Assembly: GCF_027744825.2 (NCBI RefSeq)
Contig: NC_071345.1
Location: forward strand, 12,184,501 to 12,248,500
DNA from: Synchiropus splendidus
Lineage: Eukaryota; Chordata; Actinopteri; Syngnathiformes; Callionymidae
Direction of reading: 5' to 3'
Length of the DNA: 64,000 nucleotides
Shown piece after piece: positions 42,792 through 53,994 of this stretch. The stretch's first letter is position 1; each line of letters starts with the position of its first letter. A program made the position numbers and the translations under genes. The notes beneath the pieces were generated by a model, which was not told the DNA's origin, made no database searches, and saw only the letters and a program-made list of their open reading frames with translations.

Positions 42792-45700
42792 TCAAAGTCG
42801 GGTCCTCTGATTGGCAGGGAGCTCGTCTTGATCGAGTCCCCACAAGAAAGTGCGAAGACGTGTCACTTCCTTTTGAAGTTCTGGACTGGGGATTGGCTTT
42901 GAGAGGTCCAGACGTGGAGTTTCGTTCGGCAGGATGAGAGGCGGGTGATCAAGGAAGCTCTCGAATATATCTGAAAGAACAGTTGACAAAGGGTTCACTT
43001 GACTCTCGGGATCATTCCCTGGCATGATGCTGCCCCGGTCATGGGGCATGTGGTAGGCAAAGACGTTATGTCTGGTCCGGTCTGGCAATTGAAAAAGTCT
43101 GCGCTTAAACGTCAACCTACATCTCATGTTTCAACTGAGTCACTCTTTATAGTCATCCAGCATTCTGAAAAATCTCAATGAAATAATCAATACCTTCTTA
43201 TTCATTCGCAGTATTGCAGCTAACGTTAAGATATGTCCGGCTGTCTTGAGTAGTTCACAAACTAGAGAATGTTTCGGCCTTTTCCTATTTATATTTTGCC
43301 AAATACCACAGCAATTAAAACAATCATAAACTTTATTACCGCCACTCAGCTCAGTTCCTGGCGGCGGTGCCCAGGATGCTGGTGGAGCCCTGGTTGGTCC
43401 CAATTTATAATGGGTGAGAAGATGATGCAGTTGGGCAGGACTTAACAAGACGTGGTCTTCTTGTAAACTGCTCCAGGATGACTGGAATGAAAGGTTGGAT
43501 ACGCATGGTTGAAAGAAAAAAATTGAAAAGGTGTGTGCGTATTGTACTCGACTTGACTTGTTACCTGAATGAGCCTGGTCTTGGGAATGCACAGGAAGTT
43601 GACAGTGATCGAAAGCTTCCTCATAAACTCTGAGGCAATATCGCCAAGTCCTGCTCCCTGGAGCCAATCGAGAACCAGATCCAGATTCGTACGAATTTGG
43701 ACAGCTCTGGACCAAGAGAAGAGTCCATCTAATAAAAAAGAATGTATATATCACCATTTAGAAATAAGACTGACCTCTGACAATCTTAAAAATCTCACCT
43801 CTTTCCAGCAGAGTGTTGAGCAAAGATGTGTTGGTGAAGAAGAAGAGGTAGCCGAAGGTTTGAGAGGTGAGCGGAGGAGACAGACAAGCATCCCGTGACA
43901 GCACCAGGGAGCAGCGGTACACTTCCACAAGCCCTGCAACCTTTGGTGGTAAGGCAGACACATCATCCACTTCTCCTTCACCTTTTTTCTCCTCTGCCAC
44001 GCTGCTGTGAGCGCCGTCCTTCTCCTTCTCGTCGCTGGAGAAAGGGTTGGTGTCGAGAAGGGCCGGTAGGAGCGAGTAAAGGGTCTTTAAAATGAGGAGA
44101 GGGGTGTTTGAGGAACTGATGGAACTACTGGAGCAATGATGTTTTTTTTTTTTACCTTGGTGAGGTGGTAGACACACTGCTGAAATGTGTGCATAATGAC
44201 GTCATCAAGCTGGGCCAGAGCCTCGGAGCAAGTGTCCATGTCCGCTGTCAACACTGGGTCCCCAGGTGCTTTGAAAAAACATTGAAATCACCTCCGAATT
44301 AAGAAGTAAAGTTGGCAGATTTAACGTCTAACATGCTTTAGTGGTAAGTTGAATACTTGCTTTTCTTTTCCCCAGCCCCACCTCTACCAAAGCTGGTTCT
44401 CATTCAGTTGCATTTCAGTGAGCTTAGAGGATATGTCCCCACATCAAAGAGCCCAGTCGATTGGTTACAAGTGCCTGTATGATCTCTTCTCGCATGACCT
44501 TCCATGGAGCCAACTCTCACATCAGCGTGAAACAATGAATGATATAGGCCTACTTCTGTGCAGCATCTGTTGTCACTGCCAAAAATTAATTCCAATCACA
44601 AATATCGTCACAGCTTTCTGGTGTTTGGGCGTAGAACGATTCGGAACCTCTGGCTTTGGGTAATCATTAAAGGGAAGTTAACAGAGTTGATGTTTGTGAG
44701 AGCATTAAGTACCACAAATTACCAGAGTTTGGTAGAAGTGCCTTTTTATCCAATGAAAAGTGGTGATTTAGGTCTCCTCATATCTTTCTACTATCACTTC
44801 AGAAGGTAGAAGTTCAGGAGATCTTCTATAGTCTCACCTTCAAACTCCCATTCTTTCTCCATTGCTTCAACTTTGACCTGGAAGAAGTTTAGAAGCTCTG
44901 TTGCGTTTGACATCCAGAACATCAAAGGTCGAAGGTCCGATGAGAGTTTCTGGACATTTGGAAGGCTAACCTCGCTCTCCTGTTCTGTAGAGCTGGAAGA
45001 ATTTCATGTATGAATACAAGTTAATTTGGTTTGTTTATGTTGCGAAATACTAGACATTTTTAAACTTAGGTTTTACACGCAAGCCATTTCCCAACTTGAC
45101 ATTGTTGCAATCTTTCATCATAACACAGATATGCAGAACCAAAGACATAACAGAAATATGAATCACTCCCAACACGGAAACATGACGTCGCAGAAATATG
45201 CACTTACTTCTGCGTGGGATGCTTATCCCCAAATTCCTTAATGTTATCCTGCAATGAGAAAGTTGGAAACAGAAAAGAGAAGAGACATCTCGGGTTAGTG
45301 CGGAGGAGGAGATGCAGTGTCTCGCCCTGCAGCCAGGACAATTACAGCACATTTTCCAACGGGAGGGAAGTGACATCAGCTCATCCTCGCTCGTGTCCAC
45401 AACTGAACAGGCCACAATGAAGGGGACATGACTGGCTGCTGGTTTCTGTCTCACCTAATGTGAATCTCACTTTGGCCACCTGTGGTTTGGTCTACCTCAC
45501 TTTACTTTGCTGTGGTCGTGGCATTGTGACAGCGTCCCAAATTGGATAAGCAGTTGTTGCTGATGACACACGTGTAACTGCTGAAGCCAAAGTTTAACCC
45601 TAAAATTCACCAGTTAATATCCTGTTTTCCCTTTTTATTAATGAAAGGCAATTGCAAAGTGGCCCAAATACATTGGTTTACTGGAGTTAAAACCTAGGTA

Positions 45701-48700
45701 AAAGACTGACCTGTTATTATAGATGCAGGGTTTGGGTTTTAAAAATCTATTTTTCTTTTTTTCATTTTTCCAATATGATTGTCCAGTTGACTTACCCAGA
45801 CTATCTCCTTGATCAGATTTGCTGCCTTCAGTAGTATTTGTGGTGTGAGGACAGGGTCAAGGTGTTTGGAGGCATGGTCAATCATGATTGACAGGAGGAA
45901 GGCTGGTGCTAGAGGCCCGCCACCAGAATCTGGGGAGGAGTTCTTGGAAAGTATTTCCTTTGAGAGACAAAACAGGATATTAACGTTTACATCTGTAAGG
46001 GTTAACGTCCTCTCTCACCTGTAGCAAGGCATCAGCATGACAAGGGTGAAACTTCAGAATGGCCTCATTGCTTCCCAAATACTGCCGCAATGCTTCTTGT
46101 TTGTCCACCATCCCTGAGGGGCAGCAGGGGACGGAGGCATCAGAGTGCCATGGCAGGGTCAGTGCAAGCGGTGGGGCAGGAATCACGCGTGGGTCACGGT
46201 ACAGGAAGAGGAAGTGGTTCCCAAGACCGATCACGTCCCCTGGCTTCAGCACAGTTTCTCTATAAAGAGGCGTGCCATTGTGTGTGACCGAAGTGCCTCT
46301 GAATGGTCGAACAAGTGCTGGAACAGATGTCAAGTAATGAAAGTGTTTAAAAAGAAGGATAGTAAATTAGAGGTAACAACTTATTTTTGATCCACACCTT
46401 GTCCTTTGGGTGTGTCAGGAACAGCCGAGTCCCTCCTGACCAGTAAATGTCTGATCAGGAGGTCAGGTGCGGAGAGGAACGTGTCCACTTTCAGAAGCCT
46501 CTTTCCTTTCCTCTCTCTCTCTCTGTCCTTTTCCCTCTCCCTCGTGGTGGGCTTCCTCCCAAACACATATGTGTGTCCCGTCATGATGTACAAAACAAAG
46601 TCCTAAACAAAAAGCACACTTGAGAGAAGTGCGGTAGGTCTGTTATCTTACAAGTGCCCAGATCTTTTTCAATATGCCATCAGATGTTGAGACATTCTGA
46701 AGGCAGCTGTGTCACAGTTTGCTACAAAGGAGGCTTGTGTGAGGTCATTGTGCGAGATGGAGTGATGAACACTGGGATACTGAAGTTTCCATGATGAGCT
46801 GTCGAGCCATTGTTTTGCTCTCAGGTGTTGTTTGGTGGATTTTTGTGGCGGGATCAAAATACAGATGGAATTCAACGATTACAGGCATGCAGGTATGAAG
46901 TCATGAAAGGCGTGTGTGTTTGAGGACGTTTTAGAAAGATCTTCAACAGCTTATTATTCATAAGTGACTCTGTGTGCTGGTCTTTGTTTATACAGCGTGC
47001 TGATGAGAGTGTGTGATATCATCTGGTCTTGCCTTGGCCTGATCATATCCCTGCAACAACAGGAAGTAGGGTCGGTCTGTAGGTGGAAGGATGAGACTCT
47101 GTGACATCACTTCCAGGTCACAGCTGGAGAAGTCCTTTTCTTCCTCCGGGGGAGTGTTAGTCCATCCAACCTTGCCCGCTGCTCTTGATGCTCTCACCTG
47201 AAATTCATGATGGTTCAGTCCCGTAATAACACTCAGGTTTTTAATTATCTCAAGGTCCTTCTACCTCTCCCTTCTGTGGTGTGATCATGCTCACAATGTT
47301 TTTCCGGTCCTGCGCCCCTACGTTGTTGCTCTGTCGGTTGCTAGGACCATGCGTTTCATTGCCCACGTGGTTGCCTTGGCGACGTCTGAGGCTGAGGTTC
47401 ATGTCGCTGATGCTCCTCCTAAGTTCTGAGTTCCTTGCCCGGTGACCCCGTTCAGTCTCCTCAGGTGCCCCACCTGACGACATTCTGCCCCTCTGCCGCC
47501 AACGCACACCTGATTCTCATACAGCACAACCAGTGGTCAAGCCTTTGCTGGACAACATTCTGACCTCAAAGCAAACATACCTTGGTAGTTCTCTCCCTCC
47601 CTTTCTCTCTCCTTTTCCTCTTTTTCATAATCATCTCTTCTTTGAATTTCAAAGCGTCGTTCGAATCCTTCTTTTGGCCGCCACATGTCCACTAACAACA
47701 AGGGACATTCCCATGGGGCTACACTTCTGCGACATTCTGTCTTCCACTTGATAGCTCCATCTGGCTCCTGGATGGGCTTTCCAATGACATCACACAGCAG
47801 GAAGTCCTCAGGGCAGTGTTTCTGGAGAACTAGATGGTAATGGAGAAACACAGTGAAGGAGCAAGGAAGTGATTATTTTTCCACAACACTTCTGTTTATT
47901 TTATTCTAACTCAGCACCAAACTGTGAAGCCGATTTGAGCAAACAATTCCTAAGTGATGATGGTAGGTGAAAAAGAGTTTCCTCCTCTGCTACCTGCATC
48001 GTCCGTCTCCTCTTGCTCTCTCTCTGTGTAGCGAGTGATGACCTGAGTGATGAGCTGCTGGGCTGTGGAGTGGATGTTGGCCAGCAGGGAGCGATAGTTG
48101 GCCCCACTGGAGAGGGCATCCCCATAGATTTTGATCAGACCCGGTGCAGTTGAAGAGGCAGGGGGCAAGTAGTGGTGGGAGGAAGGGGCAGCTGAGTGGG
48201 CCCATAGTTCTCTCTCCCTCTCACCTACTGCGCGGTCCCGGTCACTGTTAGAGCGCCCTCGCAGGAATAGATGGGAAAGGCGCTTTGTTCGCGACTGGGG
48301 CGCAGCAGGCCGCGGCCGAAGGAAGGCCGGGGAAGGAGATGGGGATGGGGCAGGGGAAGCCAGCGAGGGAGTGGAGTTAGAAAGAGAAGAGGAAGGAGCA
48401 GAGGGGGCCTCGTGGAGGGAGGCTGCGTCAGAGCTGGTGGTCGACCTGCAAAAAACAGAGAAGGGGAAGACAGATGGACACGGGAGGAAGGAGAGAGGAA
48501 GGGACTAGTCAGCAGTGAATTATGAGTGACCAACAACATGTGGCAAACAAGGACAAAAATAAATCAGGAATAGAGAGGTATTAATGACAGGGGAAGTCTG
48601 ATAACATCAGACGAGCAAATATAAACCTACTTCACTGACAGGGCACTGGGCCAGCGGCCTCCAAGTTTGGCAAAATGTTTCCTTGGAGAGTTGATCCAAA

Positions 48701-48752
48701 GACCAACTGGAAAGTGGAGTTTTCTGATGCGTGGACTACCAGACCCCTCCAT
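42792..48752 (-). CDS. rasip1: Ras-interacting protein 1 (RA-FHA-DIL domain Rap1 effector)
   Basis: Fifteen coding exons: 48752-48631, 48445-47994, 47829-47581, 47509-47265, 47197-47033, 46602-46398, 46317-46019, 45957-45796, 45248-45208, 44992-44838, 44268-44156, 44084-43799, 43728-43565, 43481-43340 and 42970-42792. They total 992 aa (human 963). All junctions are phase-consistent; intron 5 uses a GC donor (AAG|GCAAGA). Domains: a family-specific N-terminus (KLHFPVGLWINSPRK), a Ras-association domain from about residue 148 (IKIYGDALSSGANY) to about 280, an FHA-like domain at about 412-510 (VFGRK, THNGTPL, GDVIGLGNHFLFLYRDP), and a DIL domain over about 600-900 (SQTFGYLFFF, DLVLDWLQGAGLG). 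The C-terminus has DIFESF..HPPLILP and ELPAN. It has no PDZ domain, unlike Radil. Rasip1 binds Rap1/Ras-GTP at endothelial junctions and works with Radil and Arhgap29 to restrain RhoA during vessel lumen formation. Confidence 0.96.
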
Positions 48753-51420
48753 CTGACCACAGGGGAGAGGTCAAGTTAGAATCTAAGAAAAAGGAACACT
48801 GGTTTTAATGTAGCACTTCAGGTATGAAATACGGTTGGCTTTTGAAGGAGGGTTTAGAAAAAATCACCTGTTTTTTTTGTTTGTTTTGTTTGGGTGTCAC
48901 AATGACAGATGATATAGCAACATTACACTTGGTAAAAGTTGAGTTTGACTGGAATTTTTGGTGCTTGTACAGAGGAGGTTGGTGGGAAGTATTTGGAGAA
49001 GATTGCCTGGAATTAAACCACCAGGCAAGAGGAGAAAAGGCAAGGCTTATGAAAAGTTTATAGACACCACAAGGGTGCACACAGTGAAGCAGTTAAGGTT
49101 AACAAAACTCAAAGGTAGAATGAAAAAGGGAGCAGGGTCGGGAATGTGGGTTGGAGGTGTCAGACGTAAAACAATGGAATGATGTCATCGCCGTCAATAT
49201 CAACAGGATACTAACAGTAAGATGTCAACTTGGTTTAGGCAAACAGAAAATGCAGTAAACAGGAAGCAACTTTGTGGCCTTCAGGTCCAGCTGTCACAGC
49301 AGCAGGGAATTACCCAAACCAGGTTATGACCGGAATCGTTGTGCTTTGTGAGTGGTATTTAAAAACAAAAAAAACCCCTCAAAAGGTTCTTGTTTAGACA
49401 CCTCAAAGTTAACCATTCATTTTTAATATTGGTAAGTCCAGTGATGTCACTGCTGCCAAATGACAGCTAAGCTTTTATTGTTTTGCAACCTTTTAGCAGT
49501 CAGTGACACAGATTTCTAGCCAATATCTTCCACATAATAAATCACAAGCATTTTCCCGTCCACTAAGAGCACAGCATTAAAGCCCAGGTAGTTTGTAAAT
49601 GTACTTAATGGCTAACAAATAAATCGGCAAATACTTTACAAAAGAACAGGAAGTGTGGTTTTACTCACCCACAGACACGACTAATCCTTGAGCTGTTTCT
49701 TTTTTATTTATTGGTGCTTCCTTCGGCCACTTAAAAACCAACGCTCAAATGTTCTTGTATATTTCCATTTCCCAGCTAAGATGTTCCATTTTTCAAAAGG
49801 CCTTAACCTGTTACACCTTCACATATGCATATCCAGTTCCATGACTTCACTCCTCTTCCAATCTAAATGTTTTTCTTTCGAAAGCGTTTTCTCGAAGCGC
49901 GAAAACGCTGTGCTCGCTCTACGCAGCTCTCAACCTCTCCTGGTCTATAGATAGAGAAACTGGTCCATTGTTCTAAGTGACAGAATTTCCTTCCTCTGCA
50001 AAGGACAACACCTATATCCTGGCCGCGGGAGAGAGAGGGACGGGAAGACTGGTGGGGAGCCAGAAAAGTGAGGATTAACCTCAACTCTGCATCTAAATGA
50101 AAGACAAATGGAATTAATACCAATAAAGCTGTAACTCAAAGATCCTTTGCAAGCTGCAAATTTATGTGAAAAGTTGTATCCTGCTATGATGTTATGAAAC
50201 ACCCAGGGAGAGATCCGGTTTGAGGTTTTGCTGGAAAGCAAGAGGGGAATTAATGAACAGAAGGAAGTTAGACACCTGTAACTTCTGTGCTGATCTGCTA
50301 CATGGAGATGGTGACGGAAAGAGAGCGCCAGCTGTCACTGTGTAGCAGCGGGGCTCCTGGCTCGTGTACAGTCAGAATTGCTAGACAGACTATGTCATAT
50401 ATTATTTTTCTCTGTTCAAACGGTACTTCACTCTCACTGAGTGTCTGTATTTGTTTATGGAAAATGTGACACGCCGCAGTTAATGTGATTTACATTCAAC
50501 ACTCTATTTATCCTGCGGAGTCTGAAAGTTCACATAATTTTGAAGGATTACATATTGCGACTGTAAAATATGAAGTCAGGAGGTCAGGAACTCGGTCAGT
50601 CGACTGCAGCCAGTAGCGAGGAGTTGTGAGTAACCCCGACACTTCCTTGAACCTCATGAACCATGTATCCTTGGAAGTAAGACATGGAAACATGTAGCTG
50701 GTGTGTCCAATTAGCTTACAGTACTTGCCGTCTTGTTTTGGCAAGTTGATACACAACATATGTTCTTTATAAATGAGGCATGAGCTGTCCCTCTGATATA
50801 CATATTTATAATCCTGTCATATGTAGTAACTCACATTAAAAACTGGAGCATCTTTAACTTGGCCACTTCCAACTCTGCTTCTTTTCTTTGAGTCGGAGCT
50901 ACTGTCTCTAAACCATGCATCATCGTGAGTCTCACTACTGGTCATTTAAAGCTACTTTTCTGCGACAGAACATCCTAAGGAGTCATCACTGACTGACCCT
51001 TACTACACTCGCTTCTTCACCTCCCTAGATATCTGTCTTTTACTCTCTATGACAGATTCCAAATGTTTGTACTCATCTGTTTTCACAACCTCTACTCCTT
51101 AACTTCTCCAATCCCAATGACTCCCTCTCATTTCCGCACACGTATTTTGATCTGAAACTTTGGGGGGAAAAAACTGTCATAAATCGCTTTGGAATAGTCT
51201 ATCGATCATGTTTCTGTCAACTTTTTCCCCCAGAAATGGCCAAAGAGATGACTCGAAGGGATAAAGTCAAAAAGAGAATCAAATGATTTATTGATATATT
51301 TTGATATATCAAATATCATAATGTCACACTGATGTTGTTGTTTAAATTTGGCATGCTTGCTTTTGTTTTATCCCAGTCTGCTATTCGAGCTCCTTGCTTG
51401 CATGTTAACCAGTTGTACGG
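48753..51420. other. Divergent intergenic region between rasip1 and cox6b
   Basis: No coding exon recognised. It should contain the rasip1 5' leader and promoter on the minus strand; a minus-strand acceptor-like GTGGTCAG directly precedes the rasip1 ATG, so upstream non-coding exons are possible. A small CpG-containing patch at 49870-49925 includes a 9-bp inverted repeat (AGCGTTTTC / GAAAACGCT at 49883-49891 and 49901-49909). I cannot place the start site. Confidence 0.45.
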
Positions 51421-51560
51421 TAGATGGCGGTGTAACGGTGTTAGTTCTTTAGCTTTCAGAGAGAAGAAGAACGCGGATGAGAAAATATCCCAGAATCCTT
51501 TGTGCCATTAGACGAGAAGGACATTATTCCGGAGAGGACACGGTGCTAAAAAATCTTCAA
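51420..51560 (+). promoter_or_regulatory. cox6b promoter and non-coding first exon
   Basis: A 5' leader exon ends at 51560 with the donor CAAG|GTTAGT, and the next exon begins after TTGTGTCCAG at 51990, 15 nt before the ATG. The region around 51425-51535 has GATGGCGG and TTCCGGAGAGG, resembling YY1- and ETS-type sites common in promoters of nuclear genes for mitochondrial proteins. There is no TATA box. Confidence 0.5.
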
Positions 51561-52004
51561 GGTTAGTTCATATCTGCTCTTAATTCGTCACATTTCATTC
51601 AATGTGTGCTTATAGTGACTGTTCGGTCCTTCTGTTTCTTCTTTCAAAGCCAGTGAGTGTTTTAAATAAGATTTCCGTCTATTTTTTAACGAAAAACAGT
51701 AAGCTAATTGTTAGCACCAGTACTAGCTCCCCGTCATGCTAGTTTTTCTACAGCAAAACAAACACAAATGAATTGTCGCTAAGTAGTTATAGTTATTGTT
51801 AAACATTATTGGCCGCTGATGAAAGGCAGGCGAGTGCAAATTATTCACTTTAATGCTTTAATTGAACGTGTCTCATTTAGTACCATTTGACACTTCTGCT
51901 GTGGAAGTAGCTGCTCAGTTAGCATCATTTCCATCTCATAGTTGTAACTGTCTCTCTTTACCACTGTGTTTGCGTTTTCATTGTGTCCAGTATAAACCGC
52001 AGCG

Positions 52005-53758
52005 ATGTCTGAGACCATCCAAGATAAGATCCAGAACTACAGGACCGCTCCTTTTGACGCCCGTTTCCCCAACACAAACCAGACCCGCAACTGCTACCAG
52101 AACTACCTGGGTAAGGAAAAGAAAATTCCGTTCACAATGAATATGTCTTTTGTGATACCTGTAGCAAAGTGTGTTGTATAGTGTCTCAGTCTTGCACACC
52201 GAGTGCTGCTCTGGTGTCAGTTGCGCTACCCTGACCTCACATCGGTCTTCATCTAAAACCAACAATGAGCACCATCATATTTACATTACTTGCTTTAGTG
52301 ATTATATTGCAACATAAAGCAAACCTGTGTATGTTTTGTCTTGGGTACATTTCAGACTTCATATCAGTTGAAATGTTCCAGTATTAGTTGTCACTATAGG
52401 TATTTCACTCCAGTGGCTAGCCACTCCGGGGGAGCACCGGGCTATGATCCATCCAAAGTAGTGCCAAAAAAGTAGTGGTATATGGGGTGAATGAGGACAT
52501 GGGCATGAGTCTAATGTCGATGCCCTGTGATGAATATATTTTAAGCGATAGATCTTTGTTTATAATGCCACACAGCAATGTTCCCTCTAAGATGTGTGCG
52601 CAATTGCGCACAGCTGATACAATCTCCAGACTGCACAACAAAATGTCAACCTGAATTGAATAAAAATTACTGCAATAGCCACATAACTACATGTCTTCTT
52701 GCCGCGCAGGCATGAAACCTTGTGACATTAGACCAATAAAATGACGCGCTGACGGCGCAGTTCGACCGTGTGTATCCATAACTGGCAGTTTCTACAGGTC
52801 CATGTGTTCCTCGTCCCATTTCCCCTAAATTTCATCCAAATCCGACCATACTGTGCACACAGACAAGCCAACACCATGAAGACGTTCTATAGGTTTGTTT
52901 GTGGAAAAAAAACCCGCCAGATATTTATGTGGAGTCACGGCAGTCTTTCTTGACTGTTTAGGCTATCCCTCTTTTTTCGTCCTGTGTTGATACTGTAATC
53001 ATATTAGTAAAACTACACTTTTTTTTTTCTCTTCACCAGACTTCCACCGCTGCAACAAAGCTCTGTCGGCCAAAGGCCAGGATGTGTCTCCTTGTGACTG
53101 GTACCAGAGAGTCTATAAGAGCCTTTGTCCCACAAGCTGGGTAAGTCGAGGGACTGCAGGTCTTCTTGCCCCAAGTGGTTACATGACACTGCTGAACATT
53201 TGGCTTCTTGATTCTCAAAGAGGTGTGTTGGTTGTTCTTTACGTCATATATGACCTGCAGCTTTTAGTGAAAACATTTGAAAAACCTATGTTGGGTTCCA
53301 AGTGACTCATGAAGCAATGAGAAGCTATTTATGTTTAGATTTTTTTCCGACAATCTGCCATCTACCGGTGTTGGCACACATGTCGGCTGCGTCCATGTGT
53401 CTGGTGGGCCAACAATATACTGCAAATATACATCAACTTACACTGTACACACTGCGTGTCCACACTTGAGCTAAAGGCAAGACTGCAACTAATAAAGACC
53501 ATCTAATCTGATCATGCTCTTTTTGACAAATACTTTTGAAGTTTGGGAATGGAAGTCATCCCATTTATGCTTACATTTTGTTGTCTTTGTTTATGATATT
53601 TTAAGTGTTATTTGGTTTTCACCAGGATGTAAATGACTGTTTTTGCTCTTCTTTGTACAGACATTTACACTTGGACTTCTTTGTTCTTTGTTTTACGTCC
53701 GCAGGTGGGGAAGTGGGACGACCAGATGGAGAGTGGAAGTTTCCCAGGGAAAATCTAA
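52005..53758 (+). CDS. cox6b2: Cytochrome c oxidase subunit 6B
   Basis: Three coding exons: 52005-52110, 53040-53140 and 53705-53758, with GT-AG junctions, giving 86 aa, the usual length. The protein has the twin-cysteine CHCH pattern: C30-x9-C40 and C54-x10-C65, which form two disulfides in the intermembrane space. Signature strings are [33 protein letters not shown] and the FPGKI end. The subunit caps complex IV on the intermembrane-space side and links the two monomers. By sequence it looks at least as close to vertebrate COX6B1. By position next to il11a it corresponds to human COX6B2, so the paralogue symbol is an inference from synteny and should be checked with a tree. Confidence 0.93.
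52575..52760. repeat. Possible dispersed repeat in cox6b intron
   Basis: The string AATGTTCCCTCTAAGATGTG followed by GCGCAATTGCGCAC resembles the start of a repeat family often seen in vertebrate genomes. No opposite terminus or target duplication found, so this is a weak call. Confidence 0.3.
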
Positions 53759-53986
53759 AGCTGTTGTTGAACAACGTATTCCACTCCAGGATCTTCTCTT
53801 TGTGTTTCTTTAGTAGTCGAAGAACATGTGAACCCATCCACCAACATGGTCATCATCGTCACAGATGTTACTTACTCAAACTTGTAACTTATGCTTGTAA
53901 ACACGCACAACCCTTTTCCTTTATGTTTAAGGTCAAAGGTTTGTTTCCAGAATCTATTGTCAGCTATTGTTCTTCAGCATTGTGTG

Positions 53987-53992
53987 AATAAA
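53987..53992 (+). other. cox6b2: Polyadenylation signal of cox6b
   Basis: AATAAA about 230 nt after the stop codon, within TGTGTGAATAAAGACAATGC. Confidence 0.75.
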
Positions 53993-53994
53993 GA

